A stretch of DNA of 64,000 nt, from assembly GCF_003369915.1 (NCBI RefSeq), contig NC_046674.1, positions 21,951,657-22,015,656 of the forward strand, given 5' to 3'. A program made the position numbers and the translations under genes. Shown piece after piece: positions 10,571-23,859 of this stretch. The notes under the pieces were generated by a model. That model saw only the letters and a list, made by a program, of their open reading frames with translations. It ran no database searches and was not told the origin of the DNA. Every line of letters starts with the position of its first letter. Position 1 is the stretch's first letter. The DNA comes from Drosophila miranda (taxonomy: Eukaryota > Arthropoda > Insecta > Diptera > Drosophilidae).

Positions 10571-11510
10571 ACGAATTGATCACGCCGAATCAAAAAGCAA
10601 TATTTTTCCGTGCTTCTTTTTAAATTGTCCAATCTCTACTTTTGTACGTTCAGTTGTAAAAGTTGTCTGACAATAACTTTCAAGTGCATTTATATATGGT
10701 ACTATATGTGTAACCTTCACTGTCTTTTTTTATACTAAAGAGCTATATACCCGATTAATATAAAAATCTATTTATTTTGGCAATATTTGTTTTGTTGTTA
10801 CTGGTGTCACATTTGAGGAGCTTGAAATTTCTTTACGACATGGAAATTTTAGAGGCATTCAAAATCATTTGGATGTCAAAAAATCAAAGAACAAATAATT
10901 TTATACTTAAAGATAGTGTATAAATAATGGCATGATCCAAGTCAATGAGAGAACTTGAACGAGACGGACCAGATACAGTGCGAGGTGTATTGGAGGAAGA
11001 CATACATTTTCGGGTCTCTACGCTTATTTTTAAAATTATGCCCCAAAAAATGGTATTTTTAACCATAGTTGTGATTGTTATTTAAAAACAAAAAATTAAA
11101 TTCGGCTATAACATTGTTATTTTTAAAATGAAACGTCAAGTAGTTCAGCTTATCGCACAAATGTACCGATATTTTTTTTGAGATCCCTGTAGATCGATAA
11201 AAAGAAACAAAAGTAGCCCGTTTATAATCTAAGGACTTGAAACAAAATAAAACCAGTATACATTTGTTCCAAATTCAGAAAAGTTATTCCGGTTTTCAAA
11301 TATACCACTAAAATCTCCATATTTATACTTTTGGCAGGCCAAACTATCGCCCACAAATATACCATCAAACCAAAATTATATATCGATATACTATCTTTAG
11401 CATCTCTAAATTTGCCGTGCTGTCAATTTTTCTGATGCAATTTCCATTTATTAAGTAAATTAAAAGTTTATACAAGTTTAAAACTAAGTTTAACTACACC
11501 TATAAGAGCA
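10571..11510. other. nst 3'UTR and eIF2beta promoter, no gene seen
   Basis: This is AT-rich DNA. A 60-codon minus-strand frame at 10884-11066 has no recognisable feature. The right half carries two copies of AAATATACC (about 11298 and 11356), which is motif 6 on the minus strand, and a perfect DRE at 11381-11388. Confidence 0.45.
11381..11388. promoter_or_regulatory. DREF site TATCGATA upstream of eIF2beta
   Basis: This is a perfect palindromic DRE 123 bp before the eIF2beta start codon, typical of DREF-driven growth and translation genes in flies. Confidence 0.7.
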
Positions 11511-12706
11511 ATGGACGCGGAAGACGTAAGTATTGTTAATGCAGTAGAAAGATGCATTGTACTAACGATTCTTGGGTAAACGCACAGGCATATGTGTGAT
11601 GTATACATGTGCACACCCGATGCACGCAGATTTACGTATTTGCGTGTGAATTCTGCGAACAATGGTTGAGGTTATGTTAATAAATAATTATTCATGGAAT
11701 TATTTCATTTTATTTAGGGTTTTGATCCCACTTTGTTGAAAAAGAAGAAGAAGAAGAAGACCACCTTCGACTTAGATGCGGCATTGGGTCTCGATGATGA
11801 AGGAAAGAAAGAGGAGCCCCAGGATGATGGCTCGATCGAGGCCGGGGAGCCCGAGCTGGAAGATAATTTAGATCTGGAAAGCTTTGGTAAAAAGAAGAAA
11901 AAGAAGAAGAAGCCATTCAATATGGATGAAATCGAGGCCGCTGTGCCAACGTTTGGCTCCGACGATATTGTGCTCACGGAGGAGCCCGAGGAAGAGGAAA
12001 TCAACTTGGACATGGACTTCTCCATGGCTAAAAAGAAGAAAAAGAGCAAGAAGAAGGACTTGGATGAGTTGTTCGCCGACAAAATGGATGATGATAAGGG
12101 CGACGACAAGGAAAATGGTATGTCATCAGTTTTTTAGTCCCATTTTGATCACGGACTAAAGTTGAACTTTATATTTCAAAAGCGGAAGACAACAGTTCGA
12201 CGTGGGCAGGTTCCGATCGAGACTATACTTATGACGAATTGCTAAAGCGTGTGTTCGAAATAATCCTTGACAAAAATCCCGACATGGCTGCTGGACGTAA
12301 GCCTAAATTTGTCATGCGACCTCCTCAGGTGTTGCGCGTGGGCACAAAGAAAACCTCTTTCGCCAATTTCATGGACATTGCAAAGACGCTGCATCGTATG
12401 CCCAAGCATCTGCTTGACTTTTTACTGGCCGAGTTGGGTACAAGCGGCTCTATGGACGGTAACCAGCAGCTCATTATAAAGGGTCGCTTCCAGCCCAAAC
12501 AGATCGAAAACGTACTGCGTCGCTACATTAAGGAATACGTGACGTGTCACACCTGCCGTTCCCCCGAGACAATATTGCAGAAAGACACACGCCTGTTCTT
12601 CCTCCAGTGCGAATCCTGCGGTTCTAGATGCTCTGTGGCCAGTATCAAATCAGGTTTCCAGGCTGTCACCGGCAAACGTGCCGCCATTCGAGCAAAAACA
12701 ACCTAA
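11511..12706 (+). CDS. eIF2beta: Translation initiation factor eIF2 subunit beta
   Basis: Exons are 11511-11525, 11718-12117 and 12183-12706, giving 312 aa. This subunit of the eIF2 GTPase complex helps deliver Met-tRNAi to the 40S ribosome and contacts eIF5 and eIF2B through its N-terminal lysine blocks. Three such K-boxes are visible (KKKKKKK twice, KKKKKSKKK), separated by acidic stretches. The C-terminal core has the eIF2B/eIF5-type fold and a zinc ribbon with paired cysteines CHTC and CESC. The first exon codes only for MDAED. The start is set by this short exon, whose GTAAGT donor leads in phase to GFDPTLLKK. Confidence 0.96.
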
Positions 12707-12787
12707 AAATTTTATATTTCTCTATATTTAATACATGCTTTTTTTATTGAGTAAAAATTCAATACAAAAGGAGCTATCACACTATTT

Positions 12788-13420
12788 TTAAATTTTGTAG
12801 CTTTTGTGCCAATCAATGTAATGATCCGCAAAAGCAATTTCAAGCTTGCGTGGTTTACCTTTGTCTATGAAAAAGGAAGAGGCCTCCAAGCTTATGTTCC
12901 CTCTAAAGAAATTTGGACGACAATGCAGCAAAACACTATGTCCTCTCCGTATGGCAGAGGGGTCTACATATTCCAACGATGCAGACAGAAGCCGCATCAT
13001 GCTTTCAGATATTTGTTTGTAGCTTTCCTCATTTGAGAGCAGTGCCGCCTCATTATGGAGAGCTGCAATCGTCGTCCTCTTCCATGGCTTGGTAGCAATG
13101 CTTGCTTCCAGCGATGCAGTGCTGTCGTCGAGAATGTATCTGCGATATGATTTATGGTGCGGGCATTCTCCGGCTACAAAGGCGTACACAATGCAAGTAC
13201 GAAAGTGGCATGGGGCCTTGTTAATGGAAACGGTGAACACGGCTTCTCGTTCCCCGTCTCTTGATACCTGTAGTATGTCCTTTAATACCAGCGGAATGTT
13301 CTCGTGGATTAACGGCCCCTCCTTTGAATCGTCCTTTGACTTTGGCCCATGTGTGGGCTTTCGAATAATGAAATTATCAACCCGGTCCTCGATATCAGAT
13401 ATACTTAAGTTTGCGGCCAT
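12788..13420 (-). CDS. ver: Verrocchio, STN1-like OB-fold telomere-capping protein
   Basis: This single-exon ORF codes for 210 aa. The sequence fits my memory of D. melanogaster Verrocchio (CG14121). That protein is an RPA2/STN1-like OB-fold member of the MTV complex (Moi-Tea-Ver), which binds single-stranded DNA at fly chromosome ends. Features seen are an N-terminal IEDRVDNFIIRK, an OB-fold core (HFRTCIVYAFVAGE, YILDDSTASLEASIATKPW) and a C-terminal FIDKGKPRKLEI segment. The stop lies 82 bp from the convergent eIF2beta stop. The gene is divergent from Gcn5 with about 370 bp between start codons. The family evolves fast, so identity rests on the OB-fold pattern and position. Confidence 0.8.
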   Translation of the reverse strand: MAANLSISDIEDRVDNFIIRKPTHGPKSKDDSKEGPLIHENIPLVLKDILQVSRDGEREAVFTVSINKAPCHFRTCIVYAFVAGECPHHKSYRRYILDDSTASLEASIATKPWKRTTIAALHNEAALLSNEESYKQISESMMRLLSASLEYVDPSAIRRGHSVLLHCRPNFFRGNISLEASSFFIDKGKPRKLEIAFADHYIDWHKSYKI

Positions 13421-13786
13421 CGAGCGACAATTTCATAAATAAATTAAATCAAAAAATTTAGCTCTCCTCTTTTAAATAATCGATACTATCGATAGTGCAT
13501 TTTTGGAGTCCAACTTGGAAATCGACACTTTATTATTTTACTTATTTATTATTTTATTTTGACTATTTCAGTATATTTAATAAAACATTAGTCTTTAGTT
13601 TAACACAGTGCTCAATTCAGTCACACTATTCATATACGGGCTTTTAAAATTAATTGTGTTTTCTCCATCCCTGAGTAAATCTAGGGCCGAAGATAACGCC
13701 ATCCCTCGTAATAATTTTCACAGCTTGTGAAATTAAAAATAGAATTCAATTGCAATTTGCAATTTGCAGTTTTTTGATCAAGTGGA
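13421..13786. promoter_or_regulatory. Divergent ver/Gcn5 promoter with tandem DRE sites
   Basis: The whole 366-bp spacer separates two divergent start codons. It contains AATCGATA at 13478-13485 and a perfect TATCGATA at 13487-13494, only one base apart, close to the ver side. No TATA box was seen. The remainder is AT-rich 5'UTR-like sequence. Confidence 0.7.
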
Positions 13787-16327
<2,541 letters not shown>

Positions 16328-19302
16328 TTTGAATGATTGATGTCTAATGATATATATATATATATATATATACTAACTATATAAACAGAGTACGATCATT
16401 ACTTCATATATTTATTCTAGGTTTATCTGCAGAAATACATATGAATTATTATTTTTTTTAACAAATTATAATCTGCGAAACTGATATTACGGGTAACTTT
16501 TTGGGAATAGTTCTCGAACCTTGTCTCATTAATTTAGAACTTCCAAATAAATGAAACATTTTGAAAACTAAAATCTTGGGCAGAAAACTTGCAATTTCAC
16601 ATACATTTTAGGGAGAAAAACATTATAGCTAGGCTTAGTGCGATTTTTATGCGTAACTTGATCACCAGGATCAGTTCCCATTAGATCCAATCCAAGGACA
16701 CTACACAATTATGCCTGCCGGGTTTCAGATTGAATTATTCCGTGCACGAGTCATTCCAATTTGTCGTCCCCTTCTTAATTTAATAATACGAATACTACTA
16801 ATATTTGTCATTTAGATGTCTGCTTAGCTCTTTCAATTCAAAACTATATTTCCTGCACGACCGCAAGTGACGCGCGGCATGCGGCAGCGCACCTCGGTTG
16901 CTCCTTCCTGGCAAGGAGCCTCGCGTTATAATCTTCGGCTTGGGCCATGACACGTCAACGTTATACTAACTATGATATCAGGAATTACAGACCGTGTGGT
17001 GTAGTGGTGTGATTTGTACATCTTTTTGTCTCTTTCATTTTTGTCTCTTTCTATTCTAGAATAATTTTTGGACTTGTGCGAGTGTTTTTGTCTTTTCGTT
17101 TTTATTAATTCTCATTTAATTTCCTACATTCATTGTTTGCATGCTTTAATATTTAGGATTTCTTTGTTTTCGTTTGGTTTAATAAACATTTGTTCAATAA
17201 TGTTATTATCAGTTATAAAATGATAGCTTATACAATATTACGTGGGACTGGAGTTGAACTGGGATCGGACTTGAGAGAGCGGTCATTGTACAAAGGCTAA
17301 TGCACATCCGAGTGTTTTTTATTATGTATGTTTCTGAATATGTTTGTTGTTCATGCGCAGGCGCAGCGACACGTGGAAAGCAGCTTGCAAAGGCATTTAT
17401 GGAAACAGACGTGTTGGACTGTATACATATGTACGTACTTATGAGGATGGGTAACGGGAAATGGGGTAGTAGATAGTAGATAGTACAATGAAAAGTGTTA
17501 ACTGCAGTTACTTATTGTTGAATTCATTTATTTCTATTACACGTTATCAAATGTTTAAGTAATTTTAAGTTCAATAAGGTAGTCTTTACAATTTTGATGT
17601 TACTTGCGAAACGTACTATTAGTATATGTTTATCTGGCTAACTCGATAATTGCATATTTATATCGTATATATACATAATATGTAGAGCTAATCAGGGGTG
17701 TGCATATGTGGAGAGGAGAGATATACATATATTAGATACAATTACATACATATTTTGTTTTGTTTTTATGATTACATTATATTGAAATGTGTCTGTGTGC
17801 AAATGTGTGTACTCCGTGCACCTCACCACACCTCACTATTATTGGGAAACGTTTTTTGTGCTGAATTTAGTACAAATATATATATATATATATCTGATTA
17901 CATGTAATCCCCAGGGCTCCAGGGAGCTGTGGGAAGGCATACCTTATATTCGTGTGTATGTATGTATATCATGGGTCTCTTAAACGATGAAGCATGCAGA
18001 ATGTTATTTCACTTGAACGGTTTCTCTGCATTAACCTGCATTAAGCCCAAAACCGTCAGTAAATCACAAAGTAATCTTGGCTGCTCTGCTACTTCTACAC
18101 CAAGAACAAAACACTACTGAGACTGTTTTCAAATATTAAGTTACATAAATTCCAATGCAAGCTTGCAACCCGAGATCCTACGTATCGTATCGTTTCTTCT
18201 CTACCACTGGTTTTCGGTTTCTCTTTGAATGATTTTTGAAATAATTGGAAACTTTTACAGAATTCTGCTGCTGCCAACATTTCGGAAATTGTGCTTTTAA
18301 TACAATTTGCAATACGCATTGCTGATTTTATTTTTCATGTTCATCTTTAAAATGGTCTTAAATCATAGATTAAATGCTAGTAAAACGTTTCAAGTCTGTC
18401 GCTGTTTTCTGTTTTACGCCCCACAAAGAATACAGTATTACAATAAGGGTTACGATTTAAGGGTTAAGGGTTTTGGTTTTTTTTTTCTCTTTTTCGTATC
18501 CAATTGAAAAATGTGAACTTAGCTTTTACTTAAGCTGGGAATTCCATGGATTACTTGTATCTTGTATGTTTTTTTTTTCCATTTATTTCATTATTTCGAC
18601 TCGCAGTGTGTTCTAATTAGTATTTTGCTTGTGTGTGTGTGTTTTGTTTGTTTGTTTGTGTTTCGTTTTGCAGATCCTCTCATACCTTAAGTCTACATTA
18701 TCTTTCACATCTATTACTAATTATACGGAGGTGTGTGCATGCGCGTGTTATCAGAGGATCACTCTGTGCCGTGGATTCTGTTTCTCCGCTTGGCTAAACA
18801 GGCTTAGGTTAGGGTGTTCAGAGTGTTACAACAACCTGCCATTTACACAAAAAACCTAACTGATGGCCGGCTGGCACGCCTTCCTCTTCCTTCGCGCCTT
18901 CAATCATTCAAGCATTACATCGCGCAATGTGCTGCAGCACGGTGGTTGGCGGGCATAGTGCGCGCAGGACGTCGTGAGAAGATTTTAACACTAAGTAAAA
19001 TTATACAATATATATTTATGCCGTTAGATCCGTATCTCGAAATTCCTGATTATAAGAGCCTGTGTGTGTGTGTGTGTGTGTCATCGATCGGTCGGTTTCG
19101 GTTGATTGGGTTGCTTTCGAATAGTTTTTGCTTTGTTTTGTAGCCTTTTCAATGAGTAGGATAGTTGCTTTCGTTTTTCGTATTTAAAGTGGACGACGCC
19201 GCCCACTGTTCTTGCGATTCTGCGATTGGCGACATTATTGTGCTGCAAAAGAGGGGGATTTCATGTTTTCCAATTGATCCTTACAGATTCCTTACAAGTG
19301 TA
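16328..19302. other. Convergent 3' regions of Gcn5 and tral; no coding gene seen
   Basis: The Gcn5 3'UTR probably ends after AATAAA at 16546-16551. The rest is AT-rich DNA on the 3' side of trailer hitch and may be largely its long 3'UTR; the true end cannot be placed from sequence alone. Simple repeats include (TA)n near 16351-16371 and 17876-17892 and (TG)n near 19062-19080. Several short open frames of 60-110 codons have no recognisable content. Confidence 0.5.
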
Positions 19303-22300
19303 TCACTTACAGACTGCCGCCACCTGTTGCTTTTGCTCCGGCATGAGGGACGTTGCTGACTTTGTCGCTGCGGCTGTTGCAGGGGCATCCACATTATTGG
19401 CACCAGCGCCTCCTGCTGCTGCTGCTGCTGCATTGTTGGCTGCCTTGATCGCTGCGGCTGCGCTCACGTTGCCATTGGGCATTGGGTTTAGCTGTTGCTG
19501 CGGCTGGCCCCGGTTGCCGTTGTTGTTGCTGTTCCGGTTGTTACTACGGTTCCGGTAGTTTCCGCCACCTCCCATGCGATAGTTGTTGCGATTATAGCCG
19601 GGCGCACCGCCGTAGCCCGTGTTCATGCCACTACCAGCACCAGCGCCTCCGCCCATTCCATTGTTGTTGTTGTAGTAATGGTTTCGTCCGCGATAGCTAT
19701 AGTCCAGCAAGAAACAAAGACAGTGAGCAGTCAGCGACGTGCAAAAGTAGCATCTTTGTGGTGGTTGGGTGGCACTTACCTGCCGCGACGTGTGGATCCA
19801 ACCCCAAATGTCTCGGTATTCAATTTGCGCTCCTGGCGCCAATCATTCTTCTTGCCCTTGCGATCCTGAGCAGCCTCGCAAGAGATGTTGTCGAAGAATG
19901 ACTTGGTTTTGTCGTAGCCCACATGAACATCCTCATCCTCGGGCTCATGCTCACCAGCGCCGGTCTCATTGCCAGAATCGTCCTTCTTGTCGGTCTCACC
20001 ATTCAACTAAAGAGAAACAAGGAATACATGACACGTCACATAAACCCATACGATTTAAGAGTGCATTCATACCTGTGGTTCATTGGTTGGAGCTGCTGTT
20101 GTTGCTGTTGCTACTGCTGCTCCTGCTGTTGTTGGATCAGTAGTTGCTGTTGCCGTCTTGTTGGCTGCCTCATCGGCCACCTTGAGCTTGGCCAGTTGGG
20201 TGCGCAGCTCTTCGAATTTATTGTTGGCCTGCTCGAAATCAAAGTCGCCCTCAAACTTGATCTTGTTACGAGGTTTGTTCTGGTTGGCTGAGTTCGGACG
20301 ATAGCCCTGCATGATACCAAGGAGAAATGTTACTCCCTTGTCTGTTTGGGGGGGGGGAGGATGGACATGCCATGCTATATCCATACCTGATTTGGTCGCA
20401 TTGGGCCTCGGGATCCCATGCCACGGTTACGCGACATATTGTTCATATTGTTAGAGTTCTGTGGACCGCCGCGATGCATATTCCACGCGTTTTGGCCACC
20501 GCCGCCGTTACCTCCTCCACCGCCAGCTCCACCGCCGACGCCGCCACGCTGTTGCTGCATGCCGTTTCCGCCGCCGCGATTGTTTCGTTGATTGTTATTG
20601 TAATTGTTACTGTAGTTGTTGTCCATTTGACGGCCAGAATCGCGACGATCCCGCTGCTGGTGGTAGAAGTCGTTGGTGTTCCGCTGCTGCTGCTGCTGCT
20701 GGGGCTGCATATTGTTGGGTCCGCCACGCTGCTGCTGCTGGGACTGTTGCTGCTGCTGTTGTTGCTGATGGTTCTGACGCTTATGACCAGCATCGCGCGC
20801 CATACCATCCCTCATTCCCTGGGCGGCGCTCTGCTGCTGCTGATGCAACTGCTGCTGTTGGGTCAGCTCCGCCGTAGGACTGACGATCAGGCTAATGGGC
20901 GTCGTCGATCGTGAGGCGCCGGCAAGCATGTCTAAAACGGAAACTTCACATATAGACCACCGAGACGAGTACATGTGCAGGCAGTGTGTGTTAGTTGATG
21001 TTTGAATTTTACATGGGAAGCGAACAGCACAAGTGGATACCCGCTTGAAGCTATCCACAATCTGAATTCCGCATTTAATAAACATTGGGCATGCATGCAG
21101 ACCAAAAGGCATTCCGAACGTTTAAAACCGATAACTTACTTGATTGCTTCTGCTGCTGCTGGGGCTTTGGCTGCTGCTGTTGCTGATTGCCGCCAATGTG
21201 CATGAAGGGTCCTCCGCCTGGTGCTCCAGCACCGGGCGCCAAAGAGCCGCCGCCTGAATTGCCCACCATTCCTAGGTTGGGAGCACCCAGATTGCCAAAT
21301 GGATTGCCGTTGCCATAGCTGGCACCTGGGGCACCAGGAGCCGGACCTCCGCTGGATCCACCCATGGACGGGGCGCCATGTTGCTGTTGCTGCTGCTGAG
21401 GCGGTGCGTTCATGGAATTCGGCATGGGAAAGTGCTGCGGCATGACTTGGGGCGGGCCATTCTGCAGGTGGGCTTGCATAATCGCCGGATCATTGTGGTG
21501 CGGCAGCGTGTGATTGTTGACGACGCGAATATCCTTAATGTCCGAGCCCCGAAAGAGAATGTAGTCGTAGATCTGCGACTGCGGCGCGATCTGGAACTGT
21601 GTGTCACGGTCTTCTGTGCCGAAGGATCGCACTAAACAAAATAGAGAAAGTATACATAAATTAAAGAATCAAGATTGTTTAAGGTTAAACCTCATTATTT
21701 CCTATTTAACCTCAACAAAGGGAAGCATAAAAACGCATGCTATTACATTGTGGGTGTGTGTGTGTGTGTGTGCGTTTATATATGCTTTCCCGTTCTTCTT
21801 CGTTTCAGTGCAGTGTCACTGACATTAATAACGGGAGCTGCAGGAGTCCCGTTAACTGGCGCCAAAATGTTCTGCGAAGGAATGGAAATATGCAGACACA
21901 CATAGGTGCATACATACACATTGAATTTGTTTTTGCAAACAAAGTTCGGTTCGGTTCGTTCGGTTCGCCACAAAGAGCTTGCATATGGACTTGTGTGTGT
22001 GTGTATGTGCCCGCTCGTTCTCATGTAAAATGCAAAAGCAACACTGTACAACAACAGGCGAGACGAAAAAGAGGCCAAACAGCCGTTTCGTTTCTCTGTG
22101 CAGGCGACAGCATCTGAGCGCCAACATGACAAACAAAAAGCATAAGTGAGAGAGTGCCAGCGAGAGAGAGAGAGAAAGAATCCAGAGTAATAGTCCGCCG
22201 CCTACAACACTCTCTGAGCGACGGTAAGGGAAGGAAATTACTGTAAAAAAAATAACAAAAGCAACACCACATAACGAAAAGGTGTGGAAAAGAAAGAGGA

Positions 22301-22575
22301 AATTGAAAGAAACCATTTTCTTTTCGCTCCTCGGCCACTACTTCGAAGAACGGTTTTTTTTATAAGGAATTTCGGTGCACATTATGGCGAATAGAATATG
22401 AATTGTAACGAAAATTATGGAATTAAAAGGATGGGAGATTTGGGCACTACTTACCACTTGAGAGAGCAATGGTGCACTCCTGCGGATCCACCGTGTACAA
22501 GCGGCCCTCATACCTGATGTCCGCCTTCGAAATTAGGCTGATTTTCGAGCCCAACTCCGGCAATCCCCCACTCAT
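19303..22575 (-). CDS. tral: Trailer hitch, LSm14/RAP55-family RNP protein
   Basis: Exons in coding order are 22455-22575, 21140-21631, 20387-20931, 20073-20306, 19780-20006 and 19303-19696, giving 670 aa. Tral is a cytoplasmic mRNP and P-body protein that works with Me31B and Cup to repress translation and organise ER exit sites. An N-terminal LSm14 domain (about 1-80; [20 protein letters not shown], with a [13 protein letters not shown] segment) comes first. Next is a long Gln/Asn/Gly-rich disordered region, then the FDF box ([15 protein letters not shown], about 405-420), the NTETFG (TFG) box and an Arg/Gly/Asn-rich tail. The first coding exon is 0.8 kb upstream of the second. The low-complexity tracts are encoded by long CAG/CAA-type runs. 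Confidence 0.95.
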
Positions 22576-23859
22576 GTTGCTCTACTTAGTCACCCACACT
22601 CACGTTACAAAATGATCAAAAAAAAAAGACTCCAAACTTTCCGAGAAAATAATAAAGCTGTGTGTATATATAAATGTTTGCCAACAGCGCGCGTATCTCT
22701 ATTTCCACGAATATCGGGCAAAAGCAAACAATTATAGCGAGCGCGACCACAACGATTTCTCGACGGTTCCAACCTTTCCTGCTCCCACAGCCTTCGACGT
22801 TGGCAAGCACACAATTACTTTCCAGTTCCAGCGCTGATTTTACGGTTAAAAACTGTCTATCCACAATTGCAATACGTGCCTGCGCTTGTGCACTATTGTG
22901 CAAACTACTTTTAAATGTCTTTTGTGCAGCACACACGGTTGTAGATGTTACAATTTGCAATTTTCTATGCAGAAAATCTTTTCACCTTCCGTCTGCAAAA
23001 ACCTACCCGTCGAAAGTGGAAAGAAGTCGGGCGAGCTGCACAACTCGCATGCAATGTCCAGTGTTGGAAAGTGTGCGTTAGTTATCAACGAGTAAATATA
23101 TTTAAGTTTTTTGTTTATCATTTCATTTACAAAACAACTAACCAAATAATAAATAGCAACATTTTTTCCTTATAATTTATTCCTATATACATTTCCTGCG
23201 GACCATTTCTTTATCGGTTTCAAAGCAACACTGCGAGTGGCTATGCAGCCCTGTGTTTGGCTTCCCTCGGCGCTACTTTTCATTCAAACTTTACAATCGT
23301 TAAAATTTTCCGCCATTTACCTCAAGAAAATTTATTCATTAATGGCCTGAAACTATATGGGCAAAGCTAAAGGTTTTAGTTAGGCAGCATTATTCAACGG
23401 AATAAAGAAATTAATCAATTGGAACGATTTTTCTCTTACGTTTTATTACGTTTCATTTGTTCGACCTTCTTCGCTAAAACCTTTTTTTGCGCAACATGCA
23501 ATAAAAGCAAGTATTGAGAATAAGCCAGTTAAGTAGAAAAATGATTCATGAATCGTATTAAATTATGTGGACATGGCTAAATGTGCTATATAGCTGAGAA
23601 TATTCCACGGAATATCAAAAACGAGGAATATGCAAAATAGAACTTGAATTCGTCAGTATATTTACGGTATATTTTTAAAATGAGACGGTATATTTCGATA
23701 TATTTTTGAGGGTCGGACACACTGCTCGGCGCTACAGCATTTTTTCATTCAAAACTTCTCAAACTGAAAATTCACAGGAAATCTAGATATTTCTTTTCGT
23801 ATTTATGTGAAAATAAATCAATTATTTTGTGTAGAATCAGTGAACTGTCTTATGTCAAT
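22576..23859. other. Divergent tral/sticky intergenic region
   Basis: This 1.28-kb spacer lies between divergent start codons. The left part is the tral 5'UTR/promoter side. The right part carries the composite motif 6 / motif 1 promoter for sticky, annotated separately. No ORF here looks coding. Confidence 0.5.
23665..23724 (+). promoter_or_regulatory. Composite motif 6 / motif 1-like promoter of sticky
   Basis: CGGTATATTTTT at 23665-23676 fits motif 6. A second GACGGTATATTT follows at about 23684-23695, and GGTCGGACACACTG at 23711-23724 is a motif 1-like site carrying an extra GGA. The sticky start codon is about 135 bp further on. Bases 23665-23710 match 4145-4190 at 40 of 46 positions, with the same spacing between the motifs. 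Confidence 0.65.

Noticed and set aside
10884-11066. 60-codon minus-strand frame between nst and eIF2beta
   Set aside because: It lies in AT-rich DNA and has no family resemblance; it probably arises by chance.
16351-16371. (TA)n run considered as a structured or mobile feature
   Set aside because: It is a plain dinucleotide microsatellite in a 3' region.
20327-20914. 195-codon plus-strand frame opposite trailer hitch
   Set aside because: It is the antisense shadow of CAG/CAA-rich tral exons, giving poly-Leu/Ala artefacts.
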